Source of the DNA: an uncultured Prevotella sp.
GTDB lineage: Bacteria > Bacteroidota > Bacteroidia > Bacteroidales > Bacteroidaceae
NCBI GenBank assembly: GCA_905233985.1
Contig: CAJOFA010000007.1
Span: forward strand, 1 to 64,000
Direction: 5' to 3'
DNA length: 64,000 bases
The position numbers and the translations under genes are program-made. This document shows positions 37,489 through 47,488 of the stretch, in pieces. The notes under the pieces were generated by a model, which was not told the origin of the DNA, did not search any database, and saw only the letters and a program-made list of their open reading frames with translations. Positions within the stretch are counted from its first letter, which is position 1. Each line of letters opens with the position of its first letter.

Positions 37489-38586
37489 TTATCCTTTTAG
37501 CGCCAAAGTGTAGTTGTAATAGTCTTTATTGCCTGTGACGTCTTGAATGACCTTCAGGAAAGGCGGGAACTTTACATCCTTATGGCTGCGGATTCCCTTG
37601 GTTTCGAGGATGACCAGTCCGTCAAGCGGTCCCTGATAGAAGTCCAGTTCAAAGTATTGTCCCTTCCATATGAAGCTCTTGCGCAGTTTTTGGATGGTGT
37701 GGCGGTAGGGATCGGCTTGCTGTAACATGCTTTCGTAGAGGCTGTTGGCAATCTGCCGCTCTGTAACAAGCTCTTCGGTTTGTGAAACCTTGGTCTTCGT
37801 GGTAAGGATATTGACCGATTTGCCTGCCCACTCACGGCGACGCAGACGAATCTCTGACTCAGGGTCGCCCACGAGATATGTCTGTGCGATGTTGCTAACG
37901 GAACATTCTGGCAGTTCGCCCGTCAACTCCACCCTGTATTTACGTTCTTCTTCGATAGGTTGGGGTACACCAACCACCTGAGCAATCTCTTTGAGCACAC
38001 GATTCAGCTTGGCGTTGAAGTCATCGTTGTTATTGATGACGCGCAGATGCGGGTGTCCCGTCCATGCCTTGATAACCTTTTTGTCCAACTCACGGGCGAT
38101 GCGCAAGCCTTCCTCATTCATCTGCTCGTAGCGTATGGCATTGGTGGCTGTGGTGTAGTACTGCTCTGCACCATCTGCGGCGCTGACCATGTGAAGCACG
38201 GCATCATAGCGGTTGCGCAAGGAATTGGTATCGTTGCCTGTTTTAGAGGTAATGTCATCCCACATCTCTGGTGAGATATATGCCGAGATGTCCAATGTGC
38301 CGCGATCGCAGACAATGAGCACGGGTTTCGTACAAGCCTCAGCCATACGCATAAACGAGTCTTCGAGAGATAGTTGTGTATCCAAGATAGCGCGTTCGCC
38401 TTCGTAGTAAAGGTCACGGTTGGGCGTCAGATAACTCCAGCCCCCTAAGCTGTAGAGCGTAGGTACTTCGGGAATGGTGAATACTTTGAAACCTCGGCTT
38501 GAAAAATAGTCGGTGATCCTGACCAGTGCGGTGGTCTTGCCGGCACAAGGGCCGCCAGTGAGCACGATACGTTTGATTTCCTTCAT
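37489..38586 (-). CDS. P-loop ATPase/GTPase fused to a CYTH-type domain (TTD14-like)
   Basis: IVLTGGPCAGKTTALVRI Walker A; VLIVCDRGTLDISAY; C-terminal EERKYRVELTGELPE...SEIRLRRREW...TTKTKVSQ..LVTERQI...FELDFYQG..GLVILETKG, CYTH-like. Confidence 0.75.
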   Translation of the reverse strand: MKEIKRIVLTGGPCAGKTTALVRITDYFSSRGFKVFTIPEVPTLYSLGGWSYLTPNRDLYYEGERAILDTQLSLEDSFMRMAEACTKPVLIVCDRGTLDISAYISPEMWDDITSKTGNDTNSLRNRYDAVLHMVSAADGAEQYYTTATNAIRYEQMNEEGLRIARELDKKVIKAWTGHPHLRVINNNDDFNAKLNRVLKEIAQVVGVPQPIEEERKYRVELTGELPECSVSNIAQTYLVGDPESEIRLRRREWAGKSVNILTTKTKVSQTEELVTERQIANSLYESMLQQADPYRHTIQKLRKSFIWKGQYFELDFYQGPLDGLVILETKGIRSHKDVKFPPFLKVIQDVTGNKDYYNYTLALKG

Positions 38587-38769
38587 CTTGGTTTGGGATT
38601 AGGGCTGTTTGTAGTAGCCGACTGCAAAAGTAATAAATCTTCGTTAGATAAACAAAAGATTAACTTTTATTTTTATCACTTTTAGTCATTTATTCAAAGA
38701 TGAGCGGGCTTCCATTGCCTTTTTTATTGTATGAATCTGCGAAATTTATGCTAAATTCTTTCGAAAACG

Positions 38770-38801
38770 TTTGTGGGTTTCATTATTTTATAGTAATTTT
38801 G
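38770..38801 (+). promoter_or_regulatory. Bacteroidetes-type promoter of the frd/sdh operon
   Basis: TTTG (38770-38773), N20, TAATTTTG (38794-38801); ~120-nt 5' UTR follows. Confidence 0.75.
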
Positions 38802-38920
38802 TAGCCACAACACGCGTGAGCGTACTTATTATTATGTATTTTATTCCTCTAACCGTGAGGTTGCGGATAGTACTACGAAAATCAGTATTAATAATTTAAA
38901 TATTTAAATTTCAATCAATT

Positions 38921-39877
38921 ATGTGGTTATTTAATTCATCTGTTGGTCGAAAAGTTGTGATGTCTGTTACAGGTGTCGCGCTCATTTTGTTCCTCACATT
39001 CCATTGTGCGATGAACGTTGTAGCGTTGATTTCGGGAGAGGCATACAACATGATTTGTGAGTTGCTTGGCGCCAATTGGTATGCTGTTGTAGCAACGCTC
39101 GGCCTCGCCGCACTTGCTGTGGTTCACATTGTTTACGCTTTTATCCTCACGGCTCAGAACCGTCGTGCCCGTGGTACGGAGCGTTACGCTGTTACTGACA
39201 AGCCTGCTAAGGTGGAATGGGCATCGCAGAACATGCTGGTGCTCGGCATCATTGTTGTGCTTGGCTTGCTGTTGCATTTGTTCAACTTCTGGTATAACAT
39301 GATGTGGCCGGAGTTGATTCATGGTAAAGAGGCTGCTGAGGCATTGGCTGCAGCCAGTCAGATACCTGGTCCTGGAGACGGCTTCGCATGGATCAAGTAC
39401 ACTTTTGGTTGCCCCGTCTTTGCTGTGCTTTATGTCATTTGGATTATTGCTCTTTGGTTCCATCTGACCCACGGCTTCTGGTCTGCTATGCAGACGTTGG
39501 GTGTGAGTGGTAAGGTGTGGTTATGCCGCTGGCGTCTTATCGGTAATATCTACGTGACGCTGCTCTCACTCGCCTTCTTAGCTGTTATTGCAGGATTTGC
39601 TTTTAAGTGTGCCCCAAGCCTCTGCTGTGAGAAAAGTTGCAACAAGGCAAAGGTAGAGTGCGTGAAGCAGGGTCCTTGCGACAAGGTAAAGGCTGACTGC
39701 TGCATGGCACAGAATGACAGTTGCAAAGAGAAGGCTGATTGCTGCAAGGCAGACAGCTGTAAGGCTGCCGAGAAGGCCTGCAAGTGCGAGGAGTGCAAAT
39801 GCAATCCCTGTAAGTGTGCAGAGAAGAAAGGCTGCGCTTGCGACCCTTGTAAGTGTAAGGACTGCAAGTGTAAATAA
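38921..39877 (+). CDS. frdC: succinate dehydrogenase/fumarate reductase cytochrome b subunit with Cys-rich C-terminal extension
   Basis: [51 protein letters not shown]; the final 89 residues (from 39608) contain 24 Cys. Directly followed by flavoprotein and Fe-S subunits. Confidence 0.92.
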   Translation: MWLFNSSVGRKVVMSVTGVALILFLTFHCAMNVVALISGEAYNMICELLGANWYAVVATLGLAALAVVHIVYAFILTAQNRRARGTERYAVTDKPAKVEWASQNMLVLGIIVVLGLLLHLFNFWYNMMWPELIHGKEAAEALAAASQIPGPGDGFAWIKYTFGCPVFAVLYVIWIIALWFHLTHGFWSAMQTLGVSGKVWLCRWRLIGNIYVTLLSLAFLAVIAGFAFKCAPSLCCEKSCNKAKVECVKQGPCDKVKADCCMAQNDSCKEKADCCKADSCKAAEKACKCEECKCNPCKCAEKKGCACDPCKCKDCKCK

Positions 39878-39909
39878 ATCGAAAATCCGTAAATCGAAAA
39901 ATTACAATT

Positions 39910-41877
39910 ATGGCTAAAGTAATAGATTCAAAGATTCCCGCAGGTCCAGTGCCTGAGAAATGGAAGGAATATAAGGCTCACCAGCGTCTGGTTAACCCCA
40001 AGAACAAGCTGAAGCTCGATGTGATTGTGGTTGGTACCGGTCTGGCTGGTGCTTCTGCAGCTGCTTCACTTGGCGAGATGGGCTTCAATGTGATCAACCT
40101 GTGCATTCAGGACTCTCCCCGTCGTGCTCACTCTATCGCTGCCCAGGGTGGTATCAACGCCGCCAAGTGCTACCAGAACGATGGTGACTCCGTCTATCGT
40201 TTGTTCTACGACACCGTGAAGGGTGGTGATTATCGTGCTCGCGAGGCAAACGTTTATCGTCTGGCTGAGGTCAGCAACAACATTATCGACCAGTGCGTGG
40301 CTCAGGGCGTTCCCTTTGCCCGTGAGTATGGTGGCATGCTGGCCAACCGTTCATTCGGTGGTGCTCAGGTAAGCCGTACGTTCTATGCTAAGGGTCAGAC
40401 CGGTCAGCAGCTGCTGCTGGGTGCTTACTCTTCGCTTTCTTGTCAGGTTCAGGCTGGTAAGGTGAAGCTCTACACCCGTTACGAGATGGAGGACGTGGTC
40501 ATCGTTGACGGTCGCGCTCGTGGTATCATTGCCAAGAACCTCGTTACTGGTAAACTGGAGCGTTTCAGCGCTAATGCCGTCGTTATTGCTACTGGTGGTT
40601 ATGGAAATACCTATTTCCTCTCTACCAACGCTATGGGTTGCAACTGCACCGCTGCCGTTCAGTGCTATCGTAAGGGTGCTTACTTTGCTAACCCCTCTTA
40701 CGTGCAGATTCACCCCACCTGTATCCCCGTTCATGGCGACAAGCAGTCTAAGCTGACGCTGATGTCAGAGTCACTGCGTAATGATGGTCGCATCTGGGTT
40801 CCCAAGAAAATAGAGGACGCTAAGGCTTTGCAGGAAGGCAAAAAGCAGGGTTGGGAGATTCCCGAAGAGGATCGCGACTACTATCTGGAGCGTCGTTATC
40901 CTGCCTTCGGTAACCTCGTACCTCGTGATGTGGCTTCTCGTGCCGCTAAGGAGCGTTGTGACAAGGGCTTCGGCGTGAACAACACAGGTCTCGCCGTATT
41001 CCTTGACTTCTCGGAGTCTATCAACCGCTTGGGTATTGATGTCATTATGCAGCGTTATGGCAACCTCTTCGAGATGTATGAGGAGATTACCGACGTATTC
41101 CCTGGCGATGTTGCCAATACTATCAATGGTGTGACGTACTACAAACCAATGATGATCTATCCCGCAATCCACTATACGATGGGTGGTATCTGGGTTGACT
41201 ACGAGCTGCAGACCTCTATTCCTGGCCTGTTTGCTATCGGTGAGTGTAACTTCTCTGACCACGGTGCTAACCGTCTGGGTGCTTCTGCGCTGATGCAGGG
41301 TCTGGCCGATGGTTACTTCGTGCTGCCTTACACCATGGCCGACCAGGCTATCTGGGCAAAGATTGGCACAGACCGTCCTGAGTTCGACGAGGCAGAGAAG
41401 GCCGTAAATGCCGAGATTGACCGTTTGATGAACATCAAGGGTAAGCGCTCTGTTGACTCTATCCATAAGGAGCTCGGCCACATCATGTGGGAGTATGTTG
41501 GTATGGGTCGCACCGCTGAGGGTCTGAAGACAGGTCTGAAGAAGATGCACGAGCTCGAGAAGGAGTTCGACGAGAACCTCTTCGTTCCTGGCACCAAGGA
41601 AGGCCTGAACATCGAGCTCGACAAGGCTATCCACCTGCGTGACTTCTTCACCATGGGTCAGCTCGTCGCTTTCGACGCCCTCTCTCGTAATGAGTCTTGT
41701 GGTGGTCACTTCCGCGAGGAGTATCAGACCGAGGAAGGCGAGGCAAAGCGCGATGATGAGAACTACTTCTATGTAGGCTGCTGGGAGTACAAAGGCAAGG
41801 GCAACGAGCCCGAGCTCATCAAGGAGCCGCTGGAGTACGAGGCAATCAAGGTACAGACACGTAACTATAAGAACTAA
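39910..41877 (+). CDS. frdA: fumarate reductase/succinate dehydrogenase flavoprotein subunit
   Basis: 655 aa; [59 protein letters not shown]. Confidence 0.96.
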   Translation: MAKVIDSKIPAGPVPEKWKEYKAHQRLVNPKNKLKLDVIVVGTGLAGASAAASLGEMGFNVINLCIQDSPRRAHSIAAQGGINAAKCYQNDGDSVYRLFYDTVKGGDYRAREANVYRLAEVSNNIIDQCVAQGVPFAREYGGMLANRSFGGAQVSRTFYAKGQTGQQLLLGAYSSLSCQVQAGKVKLYTRYEMEDVVIVDGRARGIIAKNLVTGKLERFSANAVVIATGGYGNTYFLSTNAMGCNCTAAVQCYRKGAYFANPSYVQIHPTCIPVHGDKQSKLTLMSESLRNDGRIWVPKKIEDAKALQEGKKQGWEIPEEDRDYYLERRYPAFGNLVPRDVASRAAKERCDKGFGVNNTGLAVFLDFSESINRLGIDVIMQRYGNLFEMYEEITDVFPGDVANTINGVTYYKPMMIYPAIHYTMGGIWVDYELQTSIPGLFAIGECNFSDHGANRLGASALMQGLADGYFVLPYTMADQAIWAKIGTDRPEFDEAEKAVNAEIDRLMNIKGKRSVDSIHKELGHIMWEYVGMGRTAEGLKTGLKKMHELEKEFDENLFVPGTKEGLNIELDKAIHLRDFFTMGQLVAFDALSRNESCGGHFREEYQTEEGEAKRDDENYFYVGCWEYKGKGNEPELIKEPLEYEAIKVQTRNYKN

Positions 41878-41883
41878 GGAATT

Positions 41884-42642
41884 ATGGCAAAGAATATTTC
41901 ATTTACAATAAAGTTCTGGCGCCAGAACGGCCCCAAGGACCAGGGTCATTTCGACACTCACGAAATGAAGGACATCCCCGATGATACCTCCTTCCTCGAG
42001 ATGCTTGACATCTTGAACGAGGAGCTCATCAACGAAGGCAAGGAGCCCTTCGTGTTCGACCACGACTGCCGCGAGGGTATCTGCGGTATGTGCTCGCTCT
42101 ATATCAATGGTACGCCCCACGGAAAGACCGAGCGTGGCGCTACCACTTGTCAGCTCTATATGCGTCGTTTCAACGATGGTGACGTTATCACCGTTGAGCC
42201 TTGGCGCTCTGCAGCCTTCCCTGTTATCAAGGACTGTATGGTTGACCGCAATGCCTTCGATAAGATTATTCAGGCAGGTGGCTACACCACTATCCGCACC
42301 GGTCAGGCTCAGGATGCCAACGCTATCCTCATTCCCAAGGAGGACGCTGACGAGGCTATGGATTGCGCATCTTGCATCGGCTGTGGCGCTTGCGTAGCAG
42401 CTTGTAAGAACGGTTCAGCTATGCTGTTCGTCAGCTCGAAGGTTTCTCAGCTCGCTCTGCTGCCGCAGGGTAAGGTTGAGGCTGCCCGTCGTGTGAAGAA
42501 CATGATTGCCAAGATGGACGAGCTCGGCTTCGGTAACTGCACCAACACCCGTGCCTGCGAAGCTGTCTGCCCGAAGAACGAAACCATCGCCAACATCGCC
42601 CGCCTCAACCGCGAGATGATAAAGGCAAAGGTTCGCGATTAA
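41884..42642 (+). CDS. frdB: fumarate reductase/succinate dehydrogenase iron-sulfur subunit
   Basis: 252 aa; [52 protein letters not shown]. Confidence 0.96.
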   Translation: MAKNISFTIKFWRQNGPKDQGHFDTHEMKDIPDDTSFLEMLDILNEELINEGKEPFVFDHDCREGICGMCSLYINGTPHGKTERGATTCQLYMRRFNDGDVITVEPWRSAAFPVIKDCMVDRNAFDKIIQAGGYTTIRTGQAQDANAILIPKEDADEAMDCASCIGCGACVAACKNGSAMLFVSSKVSQLALLPQGKVEAARRVKNMIAKMDELGFGNCTNTRACEAVCPKNETIANIARLNREMIKAKVRD

Positions 42643-42666
42643 ATATACATTATCTATCATAAAAAG

Positions 42667-42700
42667 AGCGTCGCAGAGAGAAACCTGCGACGCTTTTTTT
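42667..42700 (+). terminator. Rho-independent terminator of the frd operon
   Basis: AGCGTCGCAG (42667-42676) / CTGCGACGCT (42685-42694), then T run. Confidence 0.93.
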
Positions 42701-42709
42701 GTATCTGAA

Positions 42710-44083
42710 TTATTTGACAACGATTTTCTTGCCGTTCTTGATATATATGCCGCTATGAGTTGGCTGGCCTTCAATGGGTCGGCCTGACAGGTCGAAGAAC
42801 GGGGTGTTATTGGTGGCTTGGGTTGTGGGTAAGCTCACTGACACAGGATCATCGTTGGTTGTGGAGTAAATGCCGATATTGGTGATGGTGATGTCATCAG
42901 TCTTAGCAGAACGGATAAAAGTAATCTGGTACTCACCCCATCCGTCGTTTACCTCGAAAGGCAAGGAGTTGTTGCTGCCCACAGTCACGGTGGTTTCCAA
43001 CACGGTCTTCTGTCCGGTCAGCTTTACAATCTTCACTTTGACGGTCTTCCCCTCTTCTCCCTCGGCGTGGAAGCAGAGCTTGTATTGTCCGGTCTTGAAC
43101 TGCAATGAGCGGTAAACGTTCTGATTCTCGTCGGTATTCTGGTCACCGCCGAAGCGTAGTATGATGGTGCGACCATTTACCGACCAGCCGTGATTCTTTG
43201 GGTTATAGCCCTCGGTCTCGATGCGTGGACGCCATTTCATCGTAGGATCGCAGGGAGCGTCGAGGGTATATTGCTTAAAGAAGTTCCACATGGTTTTCGA
43301 TGAACTATTGTCCTCGGTATTGTTGGTAAAGGGGCTGTGGCCCATGCCGTCTATCTCGTAGAAGATGATGGGGAATCCACCCTCTCCGGCTTCATAGACG
43401 CTCTTGGTGTACTTTCCATTAACGGTGGTCACTACGGGAACAGGGTTGGCACCATTGCGGTCAACCATATCTTCGATGATGTTGGGCACCAGTGAATACT
43501 TCACAAAATCGTCGGCCTTACCGTGAATGTGGAGGAAGGGCACAGGTCGCCAACTGGTGTGGTGCAGGTGGAACTCATTAATGGGGTAGCCGCTGATGGC
43601 AGCAAAGGCAGCGAAGATGTGACTACACGTATTGGCCATGACGTAAGTCATCATGCCACCGTTAGAAAAGCCGCAGCAGTAAAGGCGCTGACGGTCCAGC
43701 GTGTATTTCGAGTCAATATCCTCAATGAGGGCTTTCAGGAAATCGGTATCGAAATTCTCCTCGCCAGTTGATGTCCAGCCAGGGGCCTGCATGCCGCCAA
43801 GCCCGGGGAAGGTGGTCTGTAAGCCCTGTGGATAGGCCACGATAAAGCCTTCCTGATCGGCGATGGAGTTGAAGTCTGGATCGTGTGACGTAGTAGTTAC
43901 CGTACCGCCTGCACCGTGTAGCGAGATGACGAGCGGAGCGCTGTCCTGAACGTTGTTGGGTACGTAGAGCAGGTATGTACGGGTCTTGTCGTTTACCTGC
44001 ACGCTGTAAAATTGGTTTACTTTAGCTGCCGTGAGCACCATAGAGTAGCTCACAGCCATCATGAGGATAAGAATCTTTTTCAT
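42710..44083 (-). CDS. secreted PHB-depolymerase/feruloyl-esterase-like alpha/beta hydrolase
   Basis: Signal peptide MKKILILMMAVSYSMVLTAA; APLVISLHGAGG, CCGFSNGGMMTYVMA, LHIHGKADDFVKY. Confidence 0.83.
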   Translation of the reverse strand: MKKILILMMAVSYSMVLTAAKVNQFYSVQVNDKTRTYLLYVPNNVQDSAPLVISLHGAGGTVTTTSHDPDFNSIADQEGFIVAYPQGLQTTFPGLGGMQAPGWTSTGEENFDTDFLKALIEDIDSKYTLDRQRLYCCGFSNGGMMTYVMANTCSHIFAAFAAISGYPINEFHLHHTSWRPVPFLHIHGKADDFVKYSLVPNIIEDMVDRNGANPVPVVTTVNGKYTKSVYEAGEGGFPIIFYEIDGMGHSPFTNNTEDNSSSKTMWNFFKQYTLDAPCDPTMKWRPRIETEGYNPKNHGWSVNGRTIILRFGGDQNTDENQNVYRSLQFKTGQYKLCFHAEGEEGKTVKVKIVKLTGQKTVLETTVTVGSNNSLPFEVNDGWGEYQITFIRSAKTDDITITNIGIYSTTNDDPVSVSLPTTQATNNTPFFDLSGRPIEGQPTHSGIYIKNGKKIVVK

Positions 44084-44215
44084 TATTATGCTGTTTGATG
44101 AATCTCTTTTCTGTGTTTTGGGTAGCAAAGGTACAACTTTTTTCGATACTTTTTTCGTTTATTCGAAAATAATTCGTATATTTGCCGGTAAAAACGTTAA
44201 ATAATTGATTACGAA

Positions 44216-44791
44216 ATGAAAAAAGTAATATTAGCACTTGTTTTTCTTTGGATGGGCAAATGGTCTTATGCTCAGACGGTTAAGGAGTTTTTTGTAGCCG
44301 ATAACCCGATAATTTTTGATAACACTCAATTCTATTTAGGGTGGAGTGCCAATCCGAAAAAAGGGTATTTCCTGCATGAATACTTCCCCAAAGGTGAGAC
44401 ACCAGAATATTTTAACAAGATGTTTACTGTCAACATCGTGGAAACAAGAATAACGGCAAAAAATGCTGCTGTAGCAAAAGTCAATGAACTTACCAAGCGA
44501 AAAGAGACGGATGACATCTGTAATTACAAGGTTTATGAGAATGGCGATGAGTATATCGTGGATTTTCTTGTGAGCGATATGGCTAATGGTCAACTTACCA
44601 CGGTGGAGTGGAATATACATTATTACAAAGATATAGAGATTGGTGGCAAGCACTATTCGCAGCTTGTTTTCTTTTCTCAACGGGCGTATGGTGATGATAT
44701 CATCCCTTTCATTCAATCCCTTTCCGAAATCAAATCTGAAAAAATCATAGCGTTAGCAAATATCGGTTTGGTAGTTAAGGCGTTGAAGTGA
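44216..44791 (+). CDS. hypothetical secreted protein
   Basis: 191 aa ORF with signal peptide MKKVILALVFLWMGKWSYAQ; TATATTTG at 44177-44184 upstream. Confidence 0.6.
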   Translation: MKKVILALVFLWMGKWSYAQTVKEFFVADNPIIFDNTQFYLGWSANPKKGYFLHEYFPKGETPEYFNKMFTVNIVETRITAKNAAVAKVNELTKRKETDDICNYKVYENGDEYIVDFLVSDMANGQLTTVEWNIHYYKDIEIGGKHYSQLVFFSQRAYGDDIIPFIQSLSEIKSEKIIALANIGLVVKALK

Positions 44792-44915
44792 ATATACTTC
44801 ACTTTCCGCACATTGAGGACGATGATAATTAGGGGTTAGTTCTCCTGATTACTCAGGTTCTTTTTTCCCTTTCTTTATTCATTTATCATCGAAATTATTT
44901 AGGAGCTAATATTAT

Positions 44916-45003
44916 TTCCAAGTTGTTCCAGTGATTGAAACAATGTGTTTCTGCCATTGGAACAAAGTGTTTCTATCATCGGAACAACTTGTTTCTGCCA
45001 TTG
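44916..45003. repeat. Period-22 dyad repeat array, locus C (4 units)
   Basis: ttccaagttgttccagtgattg / aaacaatgtgtttctgccattg / gaacaaagtgtttctatcatcg / gaacaacttgtttctgccattg, each 22 nt. Confidence 0.9.
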
Positions 45004-45048
45004 AAACAAATGAAAGACAAAACGTGCGGTAATTTTTGCGCTGTTTTC

Positions 45049-45079
45049 TTGAATAAGCCAATTCTTTTTCCTATCTTTG
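45049..45079 (+). promoter_or_regulatory. Bacteroidetes-type promoter
   Basis: TTG (45049-45051), N20, TATCTTTG (45072-45079). Confidence 0.65.
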
Positions 45080-45109
45080 CAGCAGTTTTCAACCAAGGAA
45101 CAGAACAAG

Positions 45110-45982
45110 ATGAGTAAAATTGCAGAAAAGTGGCGTGCGTTTCGTCAGTGGCAGGACCGTCCTTACGAGGTGGCTCCCATGTCGGAGGAGTGGCACCGCT
45201 GTATGACTTGTAGTACAGAGTTTCAGGGAAACTACTGTCCGCGCTGTGGGCAGTCGTCACGTATTGGACGCTACTCGTTTAAAAATGCGTTTCTGCTGTT
45301 TCTTGACGTGTGGGGCCTTGGCAACAGGAGTATGTTCCGCACGTTGCGCGACTTGATATTCCGCCCAGGTTATATGATTCGTGACTATCTGAGCGGTATG
45401 CAGATGGCTTATTTCCCTCCGTTCAAGTTGTTTTTCCTGCTGATGGCTCTGTCGTTGATGGTTGAGTCGGGTTTTAACATCACTGGCCAGAACTATTTTG
45501 AGACTTCGCGTGAACTGGTACTAAAGGGATTTTCCGATTCTATGGATGAGTCAGCTCCGCAAGATGCCGAGATGCAGCAGATTAATCAAGCGTCTAAGGA
45601 GCGAGGACTGATGGTGCTGGAATATGCCCATCGTTTTCCCAGCGTGACCGTACTGCTGTTTGTGTGCGTAATGTCAGGCATTCTTTACATCTTCTTCCGC
45701 AAGAGTCCTAACATTCCCAACCTCCGTTTCTCCGAGCTGCTGGTGGCGTTGGTCTATACCACTGATATGTTCTCTATCTACAGTATTTTAATGGAGTTCT
45801 TCGGTGTCAATTTGACCCTTCAGAGTCTTGCCATGCTGCTTCCGATTATACCGCTGAAGCAGATGTCGGGATTTAGTTGGTGGAAGATTCTGCTCATCAT
45901 GTTAGTCTTGGGGGTGGCGCTGATTATTGTCTTCGCAATGATAGGCGTTGTCATCTCTTTTTATGCAATTGCTACACAATAA
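45110..45982 (+). CDS. DUF3667-type protein: zinc ribbon plus TM segments
   Basis: CMTCSTEFQGNYCPRCGQSSRIGRYSFKNAFLLFLDVWGLGNRSMFRTLRDLIFRPGYMIRDYLSG. ATG moved to 45110, downstream of the promoter. Confidence 0.85.
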   Translation: MSKIAEKWRAFRQWQDRPYEVAPMSEEWHRCMTCSTEFQGNYCPRCGQSSRIGRYSFKNAFLLFLDVWGLGNRSMFRTLRDLIFRPGYMIRDYLSGMQMAYFPPFKLFFLLMALSLMVESGFNITGQNYFETSRELVLKGFSDSMDESAPQDAEMQQINQASKERGLMVLEYAHRFPSVTVLLFVCVMSGILYIFFRKSPNIPNLRFSELLVALVYTTDMFSIYSILMEFFGVNLTLQSLAMLLPIIPLKQMSGFSWWKILLIMLVLGVALIIVFAMIGVVISFYAIATQ

Positions 45983-45988
45983 ATAAGT

Positions 45989-47428
45989 ATGGAAGGCCAT
46001 TCGGAGCAAACAATCAGGATGCCCCATCCACTCGTAGCCATCATTCCTGTGCTGGTGCTTATCGGCTTTCTGTCTGTGGTCATCACTTTGTTTGGCAGTG
46101 ATTCGCTCAACGGTGGCAGCCAGATAGCACTTCTGATGGGAATGGCTGTCTGCGTGTGCGTCTCTATGGGCGTGTACCATGTGCCTTGGCGTCGGTTTGA
46201 GTCACAAATTAAGAAGACGCTGGGCGAGGTGTCCATCACGCTGTTGATTTTGTTGTGTGTGGGCATGTTGTCAGGTTCGTGGATGATTAGCGGCATCGTT
46301 CCCACGCTGATTTATTATGGCGTACAGGTTATGTCGCCCCAGTTCTTCCTGGTGTCAACGTGTATTATCTGTGCCTTGGTGTCGCTCCTGTCGGGCAGCT
46401 CGTGGACAACGATAGCTACTATCGGTGTTGCGCTATTGGGTGTCGGTCATGCATTGGGAATGTCGGAGGCGTGGACGGCTGGCGCCATCATTTCAGGCGC
46501 TTATTTCGGTGACAAGATGTCGCCTCTGAGTGATACCACCATTTTGGCCTCTTCAGCTACGGGTACCGACCTCTTTACGCATATCCGCTATATGATGCTG
46601 ACCACGATTCCCACGTTTCTCATTACCATCATTATCTTCTTTGTTGCCGGTTTGGGCAATGTCGAGGAAGTAGAGCTGCACGTCACTCAATATACCGAGG
46701 GGCTTGAACGGACGTTTCACATTTCCCTGTGGACGCTATTGGTGCCGTTGTTCACGGGTGTGCTGATAGCTCGTCGTGTGCCTTCGCTCATCGTGCTGTT
46801 CCTGTCATCGGTCATGGCGGGCATCGTGGCACTGATTCTTCAGCCGCATATCCTGATGGAGATTGGCGGCGGGCTGGTGCAGGGCTTAGCCATCACCTAT
46901 TATGGTGCGACAGCTGTTGACACGGGCAATGCCTCGCTCAACGAGTTGGTTTCCACGGGAGGTATGGCGGGTATGCTCAACACTATTTGGCTCATTCTTT
47001 GTGCCATGTGCTTTGGTGCCGCGATGGTAGCCAGTCGGATGATTGAAAGCCTGACGCAGGTCATCGTTCGCTTTGTGCGCAGTCGTGTCAGCTTGGTGTC
47101 TTCTACGGTCGGTACGGGCATCTTCCTCAATATCACTACCGGCGACCAGTTTATCTCTATCGTGCTCAATGCCGACATCTATAAACAGGCTTACCGTGAG
47201 AAAGGCTATGAGTCGCGCCTGTTAAGCCGCACCTGTGAGGATTCTGCTACCGTTACCTCGGTGCTGATACCTTGGAACACGTGCGGTATGACGCAGTCAA
47301 CCGTCCTCGGTGTGCCAACAATAACTTATCTGCCTTATTGTTTCTTTAATCTCATCAGTCCCCTGATGAGCATCATCGTAGCAGCCATCGGGTGGCGCAT
47401 TTACCAGACAAGGCAGGAGGAAAAATAA
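45989..47428 (+). CDS. nhaC: NhaC family Na+/H+ antiporter
   Basis: 479 aa, 10+ TM; SGSSWTTIATIGVALLGVGHALG; GAYFGDKMSPLSDTTILASS. Confidence 0.88.
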   Translation: MEGHSEQTIRMPHPLVAIIPVLVLIGFLSVVITLFGSDSLNGGSQIALLMGMAVCVCVSMGVYHVPWRRFESQIKKTLGEVSITLLILLCVGMLSGSWMISGIVPTLIYYGVQVMSPQFFLVSTCIICALVSLLSGSSWTTIATIGVALLGVGHALGMSEAWTAGAIISGAYFGDKMSPLSDTTILASSATGTDLFTHIRYMMLTTIPTFLITIIIFFVAGLGNVEEVELHVTQYTEGLERTFHISLWTLLVPLFTGVLIARRVPSLIVLFLSSVMAGIVALILQPHILMEIGGGLVQGLAITYYGATAVDTGNASLNELVSTGGMAGMLNTIWLILCAMCFGAAMVASRMIESLTQVIVRFVRSRVSLVSSTVGTGIFLNITTGDQFISIVLNADIYKQAYREKGYESRLLSRTCEDSATVTSVLIPWNTCGMTQSTVLGVPTITYLPYCFFNLISPLMSIIVAAIGWRIYQTRQEEK

Positions 47429-47429
47429 A

Positions 47430-47459
47430 TAAGGTATATACGCGCGCGTATATACCTTA
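47430..47459. repeat. 30-bp perfect palindrome with alternating purine/pyrimidine core
   Basis: TAAGGTATATACGCGCGCGTATATACCTTA equals its own reverse complement; lies between convergent genes. Confidence 0.95.
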
Positions 47460-47488
47460 ATATATAGTACCAAGTATTAGCCTTAAGT

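Noticed and set aside
38893-38910. 18-bp palindrome AATTTAAATATTTAAATT in the frdC 5' UTR
   Set aside because: Pure A/T low-complexity palindrome near a ribosome binding region; expected by chance in AT-rich leaders.
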